Position numbers and translations under genes: made by a program. The notes beneath the pieces were generated by a model. The model searched no databases and was not told where the DNA came from. It worked only from the letters and a program-made list of their open reading frames with translations. A stretch of DNA of 64,000 nt, from positions 88,662 through 152,661 of the forward strand of contig NZ_JACWMX010000009.1 of the NCBI RefSeq assembly GCF_014773245.1, in the 5' to 3' direction. This DNA is from Mucilaginibacter glaciei. Its GTDB lineage: Bacteria; Bacteroidota; Bacteroidia; Sphingobacteriales; Sphingobacteriaceae. This document shows, in pieces, positions 38,149 through 47,743 of the stretch; position 1 is the stretch's first letter, and the number at the start of each line of letters is the position of its first letter.

Positions 38149-40540
38149 TATGCCGTATGCGGGCGTGGACAAAAGCGGTGCTTACGACCTCCTCATCGGT
38201 ATGAACGGCGAATGTTCCGTCATCATCAGGGTGATCAACCCGGTCATACGCTATGCCGCCTATCCCGCCGGGTATGATGAATTTCACAGTTTGCTCATCA
38301 ACGTCGTTAAAGTATTAGGAGATGGACACATCCTGCAGAAGCAGGACATTATCAGTCGTTCCAAATGGCAAGGGAAACCTTCCGGTGAATACCTCCAGCA
38401 AAAATACAATGCGCATTTTGAGGGCAGGGAATGCCTGAAAACAGATACCTATCTCACCATTACCCGGCAGGTAAAAAAGGGGGCGTTCTACGTCTACGAT
38501 GCTAAAGCATTGCGTGATTTCCGGCAGCTCATCAGTAAAGTACTTGACATTCTTCCCGCTCCAAAAGTACTGAATGAAAGTAACATCAACCACCTGGTGC
38601 TGCAAATGCTCAGCATGGATTTTAAAAGCAGGTATATCAGCCTGAACAACCTGTCGCCTTCGGACACGGAAATTAAAACGGGCAGTAAATCTGTTCGCAG
38701 CATCAGCCTGGTCAATATAGACAGCATCGATCTGCCACCCGAAGTGGGCACACATATCGAAATGAATGAAAAGGAGACCACTCGCGGATTCCCGGTAGAT
38801 TTTCTTTCCTTTCTGTTCAGGGTTCCCGGATGCGATGTGATCATCTTTAACCAGGTCATTGAAATTCCTAACCAGGCCATGACCTTGCGCAAACTGGAGC
38901 AGAAGAAAAAAAGGCATTCCGGTATTCCCGACCCGGCAAACCAGATCTGTGTGGAAGACATTGATCAACTGTTGGTTGATGTGGCCAGGGAAAATCAATT
39001 ACTGGTCAATTGTCACTTTAATATCCTTGTGGCAGCACCGGAAAACAGCCTGGAAAAAGCGGCGAACTTTATTGAAAGCTCTCTTTTTCAATTGGGGATC
39101 ATCCCAAGTAAAAATGCCTACAACCAACTGGAACTTTTCAGGAGCGTCCTGCCGGGCAACGCGGTCGAACTTAAATCTTACGACTGGTTCCTAACCACCT
39201 GTGATGCTGCAGCCTGTTTCTTTTTTAAAGAATCCCTGCCCGTTGACGAGCCTTCTGATTTCCTGATCCGGTTTACCGACCGGCAGGGTATTCCCATCGG
39301 GATGGACCCCGCCGATCTGCCGATGCGTACCGGACGTATCAATAACCGCAACAAGTTCGTACTCGGGCCAAGCGGTTCCGGTAAAAGCTTTTTTATGAAT
39401 GCGCTGATCGAGCAGTATATGCTTTATAATATGGATATGGTCATTGTCGATACAGGCCATTCCTATTCAGGGCTATGTGCTTATTATAAAGGAAAATATA
39501 TCACGTATTCCGACAAGTCACCCATCACCATGAATCCTTTCCGGATCAGCGAAGAGGAATATAACATCGAAAAAAAGGACTTCCTGTGTACCCTCATCGG
39601 TGTTGCCTGGAAAGGGGCAGAAGGTACTTTCAGCCCGGTTGAACGGGACGTGGTGGCCAACGTCATCTCTGCTTATTACAGCAGGTTCTTCGCGGACAAA
39701 AGCGAGCTGAAATTTGACACTTTTTATGAATTCGCGCTGACTAAAATACCCGAGATCAAAAGAGAGGAAAAGATCATGTTTGATTTCGATGAGTTCCGCT
39801 ATGTGCTGAAGAAGTTTTATAAAGGTGGCGAATTCGCACCTATCCTGAATAAGGAGGCCGATAAATCTCTGTTTACCGAACGGTTCATTGTATTTGAAAT
39901 CGATTCGATAAAGGAGCACAAAATTCTCTTTCCGATTGTGACGCTTATCATTATGGATGTTTTCATTCAGAAGATGCGGTACCGTTCCGACCGTCGCAAA
40001 ACTTTGGTTGTAGAGGAGGCCTGGAAAGCAATTGCCAGCCCGCTCATGGCAGGCTACCTGCTCTATCTGTATAAGACGGTCCGCAAATTCTGGGGCGAGG
40101 CCATCGTGGTTACACAAGAACTTGGCGATATCATCGGTAACGCCGTAGTAAAAGACAGTATCATCAATAATTCGGATACCATCTGTCTCCTTGATCAGAC
40201 CAAGTTCAAAGACAACTACAATGAAATTGCCGCCTTGCTTTCAATCAGCGAAACAGAACGGCGTAAAATTTTTACCATTAACCAACTGGATAACACCGAA
40301 GGCAGGGGCCGCTTCAAAGAGGTTTATATCCGGCGTGGCGCTATTGGAGAGGTTTATGGTGTCGAGGTGGCGTTACAGCAATATCTTACCTACACCACTG
40401 AAAAGCCCGAAAAGTCCGCGATAGAATCCTATACCGGAAAATATGGCTCTTATCCCGAGGGCCTGGATGCTTTTGTTGCCGATTTTATCAGCAGCAAACT
40501 TTCCCTTTCTCAATTTATCAGTAAAGTCAATCAACATTAA
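38126..40540 (+). CDS. traG: TraG, VirB4-type conjugation ATPase
   Basis: 804 residues from ATG 38126 (MAAKTLFNMPYAGVD). Walker A 'LGPSGSGKSFFMN' is near residue 414 and Walker B 'TLVVEEAWKAIA' near residue 627. The N-terminal half is the TraG/VirB4 scaffold domain. It energises pilus assembly and substrate movement in the type IV secretion apparatus. The length fits TraG of CTnDOT-like elements. Confidence 0.9.
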   Translation: MAAKTLFNMPYAGVDKSGAYDLLIGMNGECSVIIRVINPVIRYAAYPAGYDEFHSLLINVVKVLGDGHILQKQDIISRSKWQGKPSGEYLQQKYNAHFEGRECLKTDTYLTITRQVKKGAFYVYDAKALRDFRQLISKVLDILPAPKVLNESNINHLVLQMLSMDFKSRYISLNNLSPSDTEIKTGSKSVRSISLVNIDSIDLPPEVGTHIEMNEKETTRGFPVDFLSFLFRVPGCDVIIFNQVIEIPNQAMTLRKLEQKKKRHSGIPDPANQICVEDIDQLLVDVARENQLLVNCHFNILVAAPENSLEKAANFIESSLFQLGIIPSKNAYNQLELFRSVLPGNAVELKSYDWFLTTCDAAACFFFKESLPVDEPSDFLIRFTDRQGIPIGMDPADLPMRTGRINNRNKFVLGPSGSGKSFFMNALIEQYMLYNMDMVIVDTGHSYSGLCAYYKGKYITYSDKSPITMNPFRISEEEYNIEKKDFLCTLIGVAWKGAEGTFSPVERDVVANVISAYYSRFFADKSELKFDTFYEFALTKIPEIKREEKIMFDFDEFRYVLKKFYKGGEFAPILNKEADKSLFTERFIVFEIDSIKEHKILFPIVTLIIMDVFIQKMRYRSDRRKTLVVEEAWKAIASPLMAGYLLYLYKTVRKFWGEAIVVTQELGDIIGNAVVKDSIINNSDTICLLDQTKFKDNYNEIAALLSISETERRKIFTINQLDNTEGRGRFKEVYIRRGAIGEVYGVEVALQQYLTYTTEKPEKSAIESYTGKYGSYPEGLDAFVADFISSKLSLSQFISKVNQH

Positions 40541-40545
40541 TACTT

Positions 40546-41208
40546 ATGAAATCACTATTTATACTATTGTTCTGCCTTGTAGCCAGGGTGGGATTTTCAC
40601 AGGAACTAGTTTTTGACGGCGGTACGTCCGCAGCTATCGCGGTAAACGCCGGAGTGATCAATGGCCAGCTTAATACCACCAATAACAAACTCGACCTTAT
40701 TCAGAAAGGGCAGCTTGCCGTCAGCGGGCAACTGGTCATTGTCAACAACCTACAAAATAAAATCTACCAGGGGCTGAGCCAGGTCGCTTCCGTCATCAAT
40801 AACCTGACGATGGTCAAAGAGATCGCCGATTGCGGTTCAGATATTATCAAAGACGTAGGATCTGCCGTAACTATTGCCAAATCTAATCCATTGCTGCTGC
40901 TTTTCGCGGAACAGGGCGCGCGCGATTTTCAGACCAGGGCCGTAGCACTCGCTGCCGATGTAGGTGCCTTCGTTACCAAAGGCGGCAACGGCAACCTGAT
41001 GGACAGCGGGGAAAGAGGGAAATTACTCAATCATATCGCAGATGAAATGCGCATCCTTCGGGGCATTGCTTACGGTATGGGCAGGGCGATGTATTGGGCA
41101 AAAATGAATGGCATATTCCATTCGCTGAATCCATGGGCGGAATGGCAGAACCAGGATGTCCGTATTGCCAACGATGTATTAACAAATGCCAGATACCTTA
41201 AACCATGA
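40546..41208 (+). CDS. VirB5/TraI-like secreted transfer protein, paralogue 1
   Basis: 220 residues with a signal peptide ('FILLFCLVARVGFSQ') and a helical body. Segments 'IYQGLSQVASVINNL', 'LLLLFAEQGARDFQTRAVAL' and 'MYWAKMNGIFHSLNPWA' recur in the third paralogue (41864). The position after TraG is that of DUF4141/TraI-type, VirB5-like minor pilus components. Three tandem related genes with 4-base overlaps are present here. Confidence 0.7.
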   Translation: MKSLFILLFCLVARVGFSQELVFDGGTSAAIAVNAGVINGQLNTTNNKLDLIQKGQLAVSGQLVIVNNLQNKIYQGLSQVASVINNLTMVKEIADCGSDIIKDVGSAVTIAKSNPLLLLFAEQGARDFQTRAVALAADVGAFVTKGGNGNLMDSGERGKLLNHIADEMRILRGIAYGMGRAMYWAKMNGIFHSLNPWAEWQNQDVRIANDVLTNARYLKP

Positions 41209-41867
41209 AAAAGATCTGTTTTTCCGTATGCTGCTGCCTTTTTGCAGTAGTTGTTTCCGCGCAGCAGAAAACAATTGATATCGTTGGCATCCACCAGCTG
41301 GTGGATGAATCTATTTCCGAAAACAAACTCCAGGTTAAAGCCAGGAACCAGCAGGCGCTCGCCACCGCAAACGAACAGGCTAACCTCACCCTGCTTGCTA
41401 AACTTAAAGTAACCTACCGGCAAATACAGCAACGGTACAATACTTTAGGGACAGCGATTAACCTGGCAGATATCGGCTTTACCGCGTCGCCAATGGTATC
41501 CCGCATCATCAGCAACCAGGCACAGGTCATCCGGCTGGTACAGCAGAACCCTGCATTATTAGCCATCGGCTACCAGGCAGAACTTCATTTTGCAGAAAAA
41601 GCGAAAAGCCTGCTCAGCTATGTTGCCGGGCTTACGCTGACCATCGGCGATATCAACCAGATGAAGGCATCTGACCGGAAAATGCTCTTTGACTACGTCA
41701 TTACTGAACTGAGCAACCTGCAGGACCAGTCGGGTAATATGCTGAATATGATACAATACTCCAGTCTTTCTGCTTTACTCAAAGCCGCTAACCCCTTTCA
41801 GAATTTTATAGATGCCGATCAATCCCTTGCCAGGGATATTATTCAAAACGCTAAATATCTAAAATGA
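41205..41867 (+). CDS. VirB5/TraI-like secreted transfer protein, paralogue 2
   Basis: 220 residues, signal peptide ('CFSVCCCLFAVVVSAQQ'), helical body, ending 'LARDIIQNAKYLK', the same ending as paralogue 3 and similar to paralogue 1. It is the most divergent of the three in the middle section, where it lacks the 'MYWAK' motif. It starts within the last four bases of paralogue 1. Confidence 0.68.
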   Translation: MKKICFSVCCCLFAVVVSAQQKTIDIVGIHQLVDESISENKLQVKARNQQALATANEQANLTLLAKLKVTYRQIQQRYNTLGTAINLADIGFTASPMVSRIISNQAQVIRLVQQNPALLAIGYQAELHFAEKAKSLLSYVAGLTLTIGDINQMKASDRKMLFDYVITELSNLQDQSGNMLNMIQYSSLSALLKAANPFQNFIDADQSLARDIIQNAKYLK

Positions 41868-42523
41868 AAAAACTGATTATCCTGCTGCTATTTGCTGCGA
41901 AGTTCACCGCCGCCCAGCAATATGTGATTGACCCGCAGCATCTGGCTTCCGCTATAGTCAACGGTGCTGCTCGCAGCGGCGCGGAAACCGCGCATGAACA
42001 GTATCTCACGAAGATCAATAATAATCTCAACGACCTGAATATTAACGCGGGCTCGGTAGTACTGGCGCAAACAATGATCTACCAGGGGCTATCAAATGTA
42101 AACTCCGCATTGAAAGATGGACTGGAAGTGAAATACATAGCCGTAGTGGTGGCCGATATGACCGGCTATATCAGCCAGGCATTGGCAATGGCCAAAAACG
42201 AACCATATCTTTTACTATTTGCGAACAATATCGCTGCCGAAATGCGGGTTAGGGCACTCGCGCTGGTTACTAATGTATCCGGTTTTGTGCTTAAAGAGGG
42301 CAATAATGTACTGGCTGATTATAATGCCCGCGACCAACTGCTGCACAAAGTCATGCAGGAACTGCAGATCCTTGACGGCTTGGCTTACGGCGCGTGGAAA
42401 GCGATGTACTGGGCAAAAGAACGCGGGGTCATCGCTTCCCTCAATCCTTTTTCTGGTTTTATCAACCGGGACAAAATAGTTGTTTCTCAAATTATTCAAA
42501 ACGCTAAATATCTCCGACAATGA
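41864..42523 (+). CDS. VirB5/TraI-like secreted transfer protein, paralogue 3
   Basis: 219 residues, signal peptide ('LIILLLFAAKFTAAQ'), with 'IYQGLSNVNSALKDG', 'YLLLFANNIAAEMRVRALAL', 'AMYWAKERGVIASLNPFSG' and 'IIQNAKYLRQ', clearly homologous to paralogue 1. It overlaps its neighbours on both sides by four bases. The triplicate may supply different tip or periplasmic subunits of one pilus. Confidence 0.7.
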   Translation: MKKLIILLLFAAKFTAAQQYVIDPQHLASAIVNGAARSGAETAHEQYLTKINNNLNDLNINAGSVVLAQTMIYQGLSNVNSALKDGLEVKYIAVVVADMTGYISQALAMAKNEPYLLLFANNIAAEMRVRALALVTNVSGFVLKEGNNVLADYNARDQLLHKVMQELQILDGLAYGAWKAMYWAKERGVIASLNPFSGFINRDKIVVSQIIQNAKYLRQ

Positions 42524-43299
42524 AAATAAAACATCTGACCTTACTGGTTTGCTGCCTTACAGCAACCACCTCTTTTGCGCAAAGCGTAATCAACGATGAG
42601 GCGCTTCGTTACCAACAGCAGCGCATGGTTTTCCAGCAATGGGATCAAAATAAGTTTAAGCCGACATCCGGCTTTCTTGGCCTAAACCCCTATTACTGGC
42701 TGACATGGGGATGGTTTTATCCCAATTACCATAAAACCGACCTCCGGCCCCTGAGTGCCAACGGCCCGCAAACCCAGCGGTTGGCATTGGTGGGTGCCAT
42801 GAACACGACCGACAATAATTATAAACTCCAGTCGGATACCGTCAGAAATACTGCACTCTCCCAGATTGCCGCACAATCCGGGTTAATTTCCGGCACAGAT
42901 CCATTATGGCTCTTGTACTATAGTAACCAACTAAAGCCGGTACTCAATAACTCTATGCTTTCTATCCTCGCAGGGCTATCACCACAGGTGAGTGAAAAGC
43001 TGGTTAATGAAGGATTGTACGCATGGTATAAAAATGAGCTTGACCGGCTTAAAGAACGGGTGCAGGGGGCGCGTTCGGCTGATATGGACAGGGGATCGCG
43101 GATACTGGCTTACCACCGCTTGTTGATGGAGTACCGGAAGCTGGCAGGCATATGGGCCATCCGAACTTCCTCGGCGCAAACTACCCTGGATATGACTACC
43201 CGGCAACAGGCTTTGAAAAATGGGCAGGGCATCGTTACCGAGTGGACACCACATTCCGATATTGAAATCGCAAACAAAGTTTTACAGCACGTACAATGA
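42520..43299 (+). CDS. Secreted tra-operon protein of unknown function
   Basis: 259 residues with a signal peptide ('LTLLVCCLTATTSFAQS') and no transmembrane segment after it. A Trp/Tyr-rich segment ('GFLGLNPYYWLTWGWFYPNY') is notable. It overlaps its neighbours by four bases on both sides, between the VirB5-like genes and traJ, so it is part of the transfer apparatus. I cannot name the family. Confidence 0.65.
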   Translation: MKIKHLTLLVCCLTATTSFAQSVINDEALRYQQQRMVFQQWDQNKFKPTSGFLGLNPYYWLTWGWFYPNYHKTDLRPLSANGPQTQRLALVGAMNTTDNNYKLQSDTVRNTALSQIAAQSGLISGTDPLWLLYYSNQLKPVLNNSMLSILAGLSPQVSEKLVNEGLYAWYKNELDRLKERVQGARSADMDRGSRILAYHRLLMEYRKLAGIWAIRTSSAQTTLDMTTRQQALKNGQGIVTEWTPHSDIEIANKVLQHVQ

Positions 43300-44453
43300 A
43301 AAAAACGATCACTTTAATAGTACTGTTGTCGCTTGGCGTGACATCAGTATTTGCGCAAACTGCCACTAATCCGGATAACGGCAAAACACTTCAGTTTTTG
43401 CAGGGTGATGGGGTTTATGAAACAGGTGTAATGACTTTCTTAAAAGGCTTGAAATTATCTATCTGGTCGCATTTCGATCTTTTCATTACCGATGCCAAAG
43501 CGCTGTCAGCCATATTCATGATCATCTTTTTCGCGATCAAATCTTACGAGATGATAGTAGGCGATAAAAAGATGGAGATCATGCCCCTGCTCCGGCCTTT
43601 CGGTCTGGCAATGGTTATTTTATGGTGGGGGATTTTTGTTAAGGTTATTGCCTTTCCGACAGATCTCGTTACTGTCCGGACGGAAGAGATGTTTAACAGC
43701 GAACAGAATATCGTCAATGATCTGCGACTGAAAAGGTCTGAACTGGTACTCGCGGTCGCTAATTCCCTGTACACATTCCAGGCGCAAACGGAAGTAGCCG
43801 AAAAGGAAAGTGACACATGGTACGGACAAGCCTGGGATTCCGTGAGCAGCACAGTTAAACAGGGAATAAGTTCTGTGGTATCACCTTTACTGGAACTCAA
43901 AAATCGTTTGACCGTCGGGCTACAATTACTGCTTACCCAGCTGTTGGAGTTGATGGGGATATGGATTCTTCGCCTCGCTGTTTATATCATATTCATGCTG
44001 CAGATCATTTATTCCAGCATCCTGATCATTCTCGGTCCCTTTGCCGTAGCAGTAAGTATCCTTCCCGCTTTCCGGGATAGTTTCAGCACCTGGATCGCAC
44101 GCTTCGTTTCAGTGAACCTGTATTCAGGGATCGCCTATCTGATCATGTACCTCACCGGCCTTATGCAGGAATATGCGCTCACATCTGAAATCAGTAAGTA
44201 CCAGGAATTGGTCGGTAAGGACGGTTTAAGCGCGGATATTGGTAAGATGGCTGTGTTCGCGGGCAACGGGATTCTTTCCTTCGGAACGGTGATCATTGTT
44301 TTTATTATCGGTGCCATCTGTATGTTTACCGTTCCCAGTATCTCCACCTGGATCATCTCTACATCGGGGATCAGCTCTGCGGCATCTACCTTTGGAAGAA
44401 GTGCCGGCACCGTAATGAGTGTTGCCAGAAAAGCATCCGGAAGTTTCTTTTAA
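43296..44453 (+). CDS. traJ: TraJ, VirB6-like polytopic membrane protein
   Basis: 385 residues with a signal peptide and at least five later transmembrane helices ('LSAIFMIIFFAIKSYEMI', 'FGLAMVILWWGIFVKVIAFP', 'LAVYIIFMLQIIYSSILIIL', 'ILSFGTVIIVFIIGAICMF'). The pattern and position match conjugative transposon TraJ. It forms part of the inner-membrane channel. A canonical terminator lies between it and traK. Confidence 0.85.
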   Translation: MKKTITLIVLLSLGVTSVFAQTATNPDNGKTLQFLQGDGVYETGVMTFLKGLKLSIWSHFDLFITDAKALSAIFMIIFFAIKSYEMIVGDKKMEIMPLLRPFGLAMVILWWGIFVKVIAFPTDLVTVRTEEMFNSEQNIVNDLRLKRSELVLAVANSLYTFQAQTEVAEKESDTWYGQAWDSVSSTVKQGISSVVSPLLELKNRLTVGLQLLLTQLLELMGIWILRLAVYIIFMLQIIYSSILIILGPFAVAVSILPAFRDSFSTWIARFVSVNLYSGIAYLIMYLTGLMQEYALTSEISKYQELVGKDGLSADIGKMAVFAGNGILSFGTVIIVFIIGAICMFTVPSISTWIISTSGISSAASTFGRSAGTVMSVARKASGSFF

Positions 44454-44480
44454 TGCATTGTTTATTCATTCATTTCCATT

Positions 44481-44512
44481 AAGCCGCTATCGACCACAGC
44501 GGCTTTTTTTAT
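44481..44512 (+). terminator. Intrinsic terminator between traJ and traK
   Basis: AAGCCGCT (44481-44488) pairs with AGCGGCTT (44498-44505) around a nine-base loop and is followed by a run of seven T. It sits inside the tra operon in the 68-base gap between traJ and traK. It may reduce expression of downstream genes or mark a second transcription unit. Confidence 0.75.
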
Positions 44513-44521
44513 TCCATTAAC

Positions 44522-45136
44522 ATGATTATAAAAAATATAGAAGCCAAAATCAGGCTCGCCGCCATCGTAGCTATTGGCAGCCTCATAACATCCCTGGTCA
44601 TTGTCGGCATCAATTGCTTCTCTGCCTATCGCATGGTATCCAACGCGCAGAAGAGTATTTACCTGTTAGATAATAATGTACCTATCCTGGCCAGGCAGAC
44701 GGATATGCAACTCAACCGCCCCGCAGAATACCGTGCCCATGTTGACCTTTTCCATTCTCTTTTCTTCTCCCTTACACCGGATGATAATTACATGGAATAC
44801 CAGATGAAAAAGGCCATGTACCTGATTGATGAAACGGGGATGCAGCAATATAATGACCTTAAGGAAAAGGGATTCTTCAATTCTATTCTTTCTTCAAGTT
44901 CGGTGCTGACCCTTGAAACAGATTCGATAGCGCTGGATATTCCCAAAAAATACTTCAGGTATTATGGTAAGCTAAAGATCGACCGTCGGAGTTCGACAGT
45001 CGTGCGCTCGCTGATCACAGAAGGTTATCTCAAAGATATTCCCCGAAGCGATAACAACCCACATGGCGTACTAATCACCGGGTGGAAAACACTGGAAAAC
45101 AAAGACCTCGAAGATGTGGAGAAAAATACATTCTAA
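44522..45136 (+). CDS. traK: TraK, VirB8-like protein
   Basis: 204 residues. A short cytoplasmic segment and one transmembrane helix ('AAIVAIGSLITSLVIVGINC') precede a periplasmic domain ('AEYRAHVDLFHSLFFSLTPD', 'GKLKIDRRSSTVVRSLITEG', 'PHGVLITGWKTLEN'). The layout is that of conjugative transposon TraK. It overlaps the next gene by 23 bases. Confidence 0.86.
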   Translation: MIIKNIEAKIRLAAIVAIGSLITSLVIVGINCFSAYRMVSNAQKSIYLLDNNVPILARQTDMQLNRPAEYRAHVDLFHSLFFSLTPDDNYMEYQMKKAMYLIDETGMQQYNDLKEKGFFNSILSSSSVLTLETDSIALDIPKKYFRYYGKLKIDRRSSTVVRSLITEGYLKDIPRSDNNPHGVLITGWKTLENKDLEDVEKNTF

Positions 45137-45530
45137 CCGCGATCCCAGGGATACGCTGTTCAGTGAACTCAAAAAAGAATTTCAGCCTTATGTTGTTAAG
45201 GGAGTAGGCCGTTTCCGGTCAGCTGCTACTAAATACCCGCGTTTGCTTTTTGCAGGTATGATCGTCGCGCTGCTCATTTCCCTGGCGCTGTCCTTTACGA
45301 TTTTCCGTGAGCACGAACAAGTGGTCACACCTGTGGTAAAATCGCTTAGCAATCCGGGAGCCGACGGCTTTGAACAGATCATGCAGGCAACCGGAAAAAT
45401 TCGGGAAACTATCAAACTGAAGCACCTTGTCGATAGCCTGACGGCGGAGAAGCAATTATCAAAAGCCGACACCTTGCTGCTTGACAGTGCGCTCGACCGC
45501 CTGCAACAGATCCATCACACTCTTAAATAA
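45114..45530 (+). CDS. TraL-position small membrane protein
   Basis: 138 residues with one central transmembrane helix ('LLFAGMIVALLISLALSFTI') and a helical periplasmic tail ('EQIMQATGKIRETIKLKHLV'). It overlaps traK by 23 bases and lies six bases before traM. The position and topology fit the TraL-type proteins of this operon family. Confidence 0.65.
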   Translation: MWRKIHSNRDPRDTLFSELKKEFQPYVVKGVGRFRSAATKYPRLLFAGMIVALLISLALSFTIFREHEQVVTPVVKSLSNPGADGFEQIMQATGKIRETIKLKHLVDSLTAEKQLSKADTLLLDSALDRLQQIHHTLK

Positions 45531-45536
45531 ATCATC

Positions 45537-46682
45537 ATGAAAATCAATTTTAAACAGCCCAAATATGTGCTGCCGGCACTCGCTTTGCCCTTTTTATGCC
45601 TTTTCTTTTATGCCTGGCATAGCGGCTTCTCCAAACCTAAGCCCGAAATAAAGCAGGAAGCCGGCTTAAATGGTAACGTAGGCAATGTGTCCGCAGATGT
45701 CCGTAAGAAAAACCTGGCCGGTAAACTGGATGCATATCGTAACACCTACAAAGAGGCCAACGGTTATTCTGCCGTTAACGTCATTCCTAAGGAGGCATCC
45801 AGCAATGCTTCTTTCCAGGATCGTTACAGCAGTAAAGAAAAACAAACCCTTGACTCTATCGACCGGGCGATGAAGGCAAAATACAACCTGTCACAAGCCG
45901 GAAACCATGACCGGGCCATAGCCGGTGCCTTACCGGCCATGGTAAGGCACCAGAAACCAAGAGCCGCACCTGTTGAGCAGAAAGAAAAAGATCCGATGGA
46001 TGTTTTTAAACAGCAGATGGCATACATGGACAGTATCAACAAACAAAACGACCCTGCCTATAAAGCGGAGCAACTTAAAAAACTGGCGGCTGATAAAGCA
46101 GCTTTGCAGAAAGCGAAAGAATTAAAGCTTACAGTCCTTAAAGCTGATGCCGCTTCTGCGGACTTCAACACCGTCAAACCACCGGGTGAAGACAAATTCA
46201 TCTCTGCAGTAATAGATGAAAATGTGACAGGATACGCCGGTTCCCGGTTGAGGTTGAAGCTACTGGAAGATATTTGGGCTGGCGGTAACCTGGTCAAAAA
46301 AGGCACCTATATTTTTGCCCAAATCAGCGGCTTTTCAGAACAGCGCGTAACGCTTTCCATCAATACCATTTTATCCGAAGGTAAAATACTTCCTGTCAAA
46401 CTGGATATCTATGATCTTGACGGGATGCCGGGCCTGTATGTCCCTTCATCCGCGTTCCGCGAATTTACCAGGGATCTCGGCAGTAATGCGGTTCAGGGCG
46501 TAACTATTGATGGTAACTCCACAGGCAGCCAGTTTATCATGAGTTCAGTAGATAAAATATTTCAATCTACTTCCTCCGCCATTGCGGGGCTTATCCGCAA
46601 AAACAAGGCAAAAATGAAATACAATTCTTTCATCTACCTGATCGATAGCGACGCCTTGCTAAACACGCAAAAATCCTATTAA
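45537..46682 (+). CDS. traM: TraM, VirB10-like protein
   Basis: 381 residues: N-terminal transmembrane helix ('LPALALPFLCLFFYAWHSGF'), a long hydrophilic linker, and a C-terminal beta domain ('ISAVIDENVTGYAGSRLRLK', 'LLEDIWAGGNLVKKGTYIFA', 'LPVKLDIYDLDGMPGLYVPS'). This is conjugative transposon TraM, which spans the periplasm as in VirB10. Confidence 0.87.
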   Translation: MKINFKQPKYVLPALALPFLCLFFYAWHSGFSKPKPEIKQEAGLNGNVGNVSADVRKKNLAGKLDAYRNTYKEANGYSAVNVIPKEASSNASFQDRYSSKEKQTLDSIDRAMKAKYNLSQAGNHDRAIAGALPAMVRHQKPRAAPVEQKEKDPMDVFKQQMAYMDSINKQNDPAYKAEQLKKLAADKAALQKAKELKLTVLKADAASADFNTVKPPGEDKFISAVIDENVTGYAGSRLRLKLLEDIWAGGNLVKKGTYIFAQISGFSEQRVTLSINTILSEGKILPVKLDIYDLDGMPGLYVPSSAFREFTRDLGSNAVQGVTIDGNSTGSQFIMSSVDKIFQSTSSAIAGLIRKNKAKMKYNSFIYLIDSDALLNTQKSY

Positions 46683-46725
46683 GGCTGTAGTTCATTCATT
46701 TTCTTAAAACCAATAATTATTTTTC

Positions 46726-47520
46726 ATGAAAAAGCTATTAATATACCTGGGGATATTGATCTCCCCCGCAGTCTATGCGCAAAAAGATCTGCCTGTCGTG
46801 TACCTGTCGGCAAACCTGACTATACATTTCGTATCACCGGAGCCCATTCAGTATGTGGATATTTCCAGTAAGCAACTGACCGGCGACCTGCCCCTGAAAA
46901 ATGTATTCCGCATTCGTTTAAAAGATTCATCATCAAATTTCGAGGCAGCTGTTTTGACCATTGCCGGTGAAAAGTTCATTGCGCAATACCGCCTGGTACC
47001 CGGTAAAGGGAATACCTCTACAGAAATAGCCATTACACCCGCCGACACCCGCCCGCTGGATATTGCCGGCATCGGATTTTCAGAGAATCAGCTGAAGACG
47101 ATGGCTTTAAATCTGATTGCCCGAAAGCCGGACAAACACATGGAAAAGGGAAAGGCGTTCGGGATAGAAGGAAAGTTAAACCATATCTATACGATGGGTA
47201 ACTACATCTTTCTCGATATCAGCTATCGGAACAAGACCAACCTGAAATATGACATTTCGGATATCCGTTTTAAAATTGATGATAAAAAAGTCACCAAAGC
47301 GGCCAACGCACAAACGGTCGAACTTAACCTGGAGTACAACCTGTTTAATATCCCTTCATTTGTCAAAACCTACCGGAATATCTTCGTATTCAAAAAAATG
47401 AGCTTTCCCGGCAATAAAGTATTACTGGCGGAATTAAGCGAAAAGCAAATATCAGGGCGCGTACTGACCCTGAAGATCTCTTACCAGGACATCCTGGATG
47501 CGGATACCCTACCTAACTGA
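46726..47520 (+). CDS. traN: TraN, DUF4138 VirB9-like protein
   Basis: 264 residues with a signal peptide (MKKLLIYLGILISPAVYAQ), 'VVYLSANLTIHFVSPEPIQY', 'FRIRLKDSSSNFEAAVLTIA' and 'FLDISYRNKTNLKYDISDIR'. This is the DUF4138/TraN family, the outer part of the transfer channel. It ends the structural gene block. Confidence 0.88.
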   Translation: MKKLLIYLGILISPAVYAQKDLPVVYLSANLTIHFVSPEPIQYVDISSKQLTGDLPLKNVFRIRLKDSSSNFEAAVLTIAGEKFIAQYRLVPGKGNTSTEIAITPADTRPLDIAGIGFSENQLKTMALNLIARKPDKHMEKGKAFGIEGKLNHIYTMGNYIFLDISYRNKTNLKYDISDIRFKIDDKKVTKAANAQTVELNLEYNLFNIPSFVKTYRNIFVFKKMSFPGNKVLLAELSEKQISGRVLTLKISYQDILDADTLPN

Positions 47521-47526
47521 TTTCTT

Positions 47527-47742
47527 ATGACGTACCTGATAGCCTATGACTACGTGAGGCTGATTCTGGAGGAAGAGTTCCTCGCGGCCTACCTGCGCTT
47601 TATCAATCACGGCATCCTGCACTACGAACTGACCAATATCATCGAAGTATGCGCGCCCCTGCTGAAAGGGCTGGATGAGGACGACAGGTTCCTCAAATAT
47701 GAGGTAATAGGAACGATAGCGAATTATTTAGAGGAGGTATGA
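47527..47742 (+). CDS. Small hypothetical protein after traN
   Basis: 71 residues, acidic and helical ('YVRLILEEEFLAAYLRFINH', 'VCAPLLKGLDEDDRFLKYEV'). No family recognised. It lies six bases after traN and its last codons contain an unusually strong Shine-Dalgarno (GAGGAGG, 47731-47737) for the giant methylase-helicase gene that starts at 47744. Confidence 0.6.
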   Translation: MTYLIAYDYVRLILEEEFLAAYLRFINHGILHYELTNIIEVCAPLLKGLDEDDRFLKYEVIGTIANYLEEV

Positions 47743-47743
47743 A

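Noticed and set aside
38315..38998. 227-codon minus-strand ORF
   Set aside because: Antisense to traG and without protein-like features.
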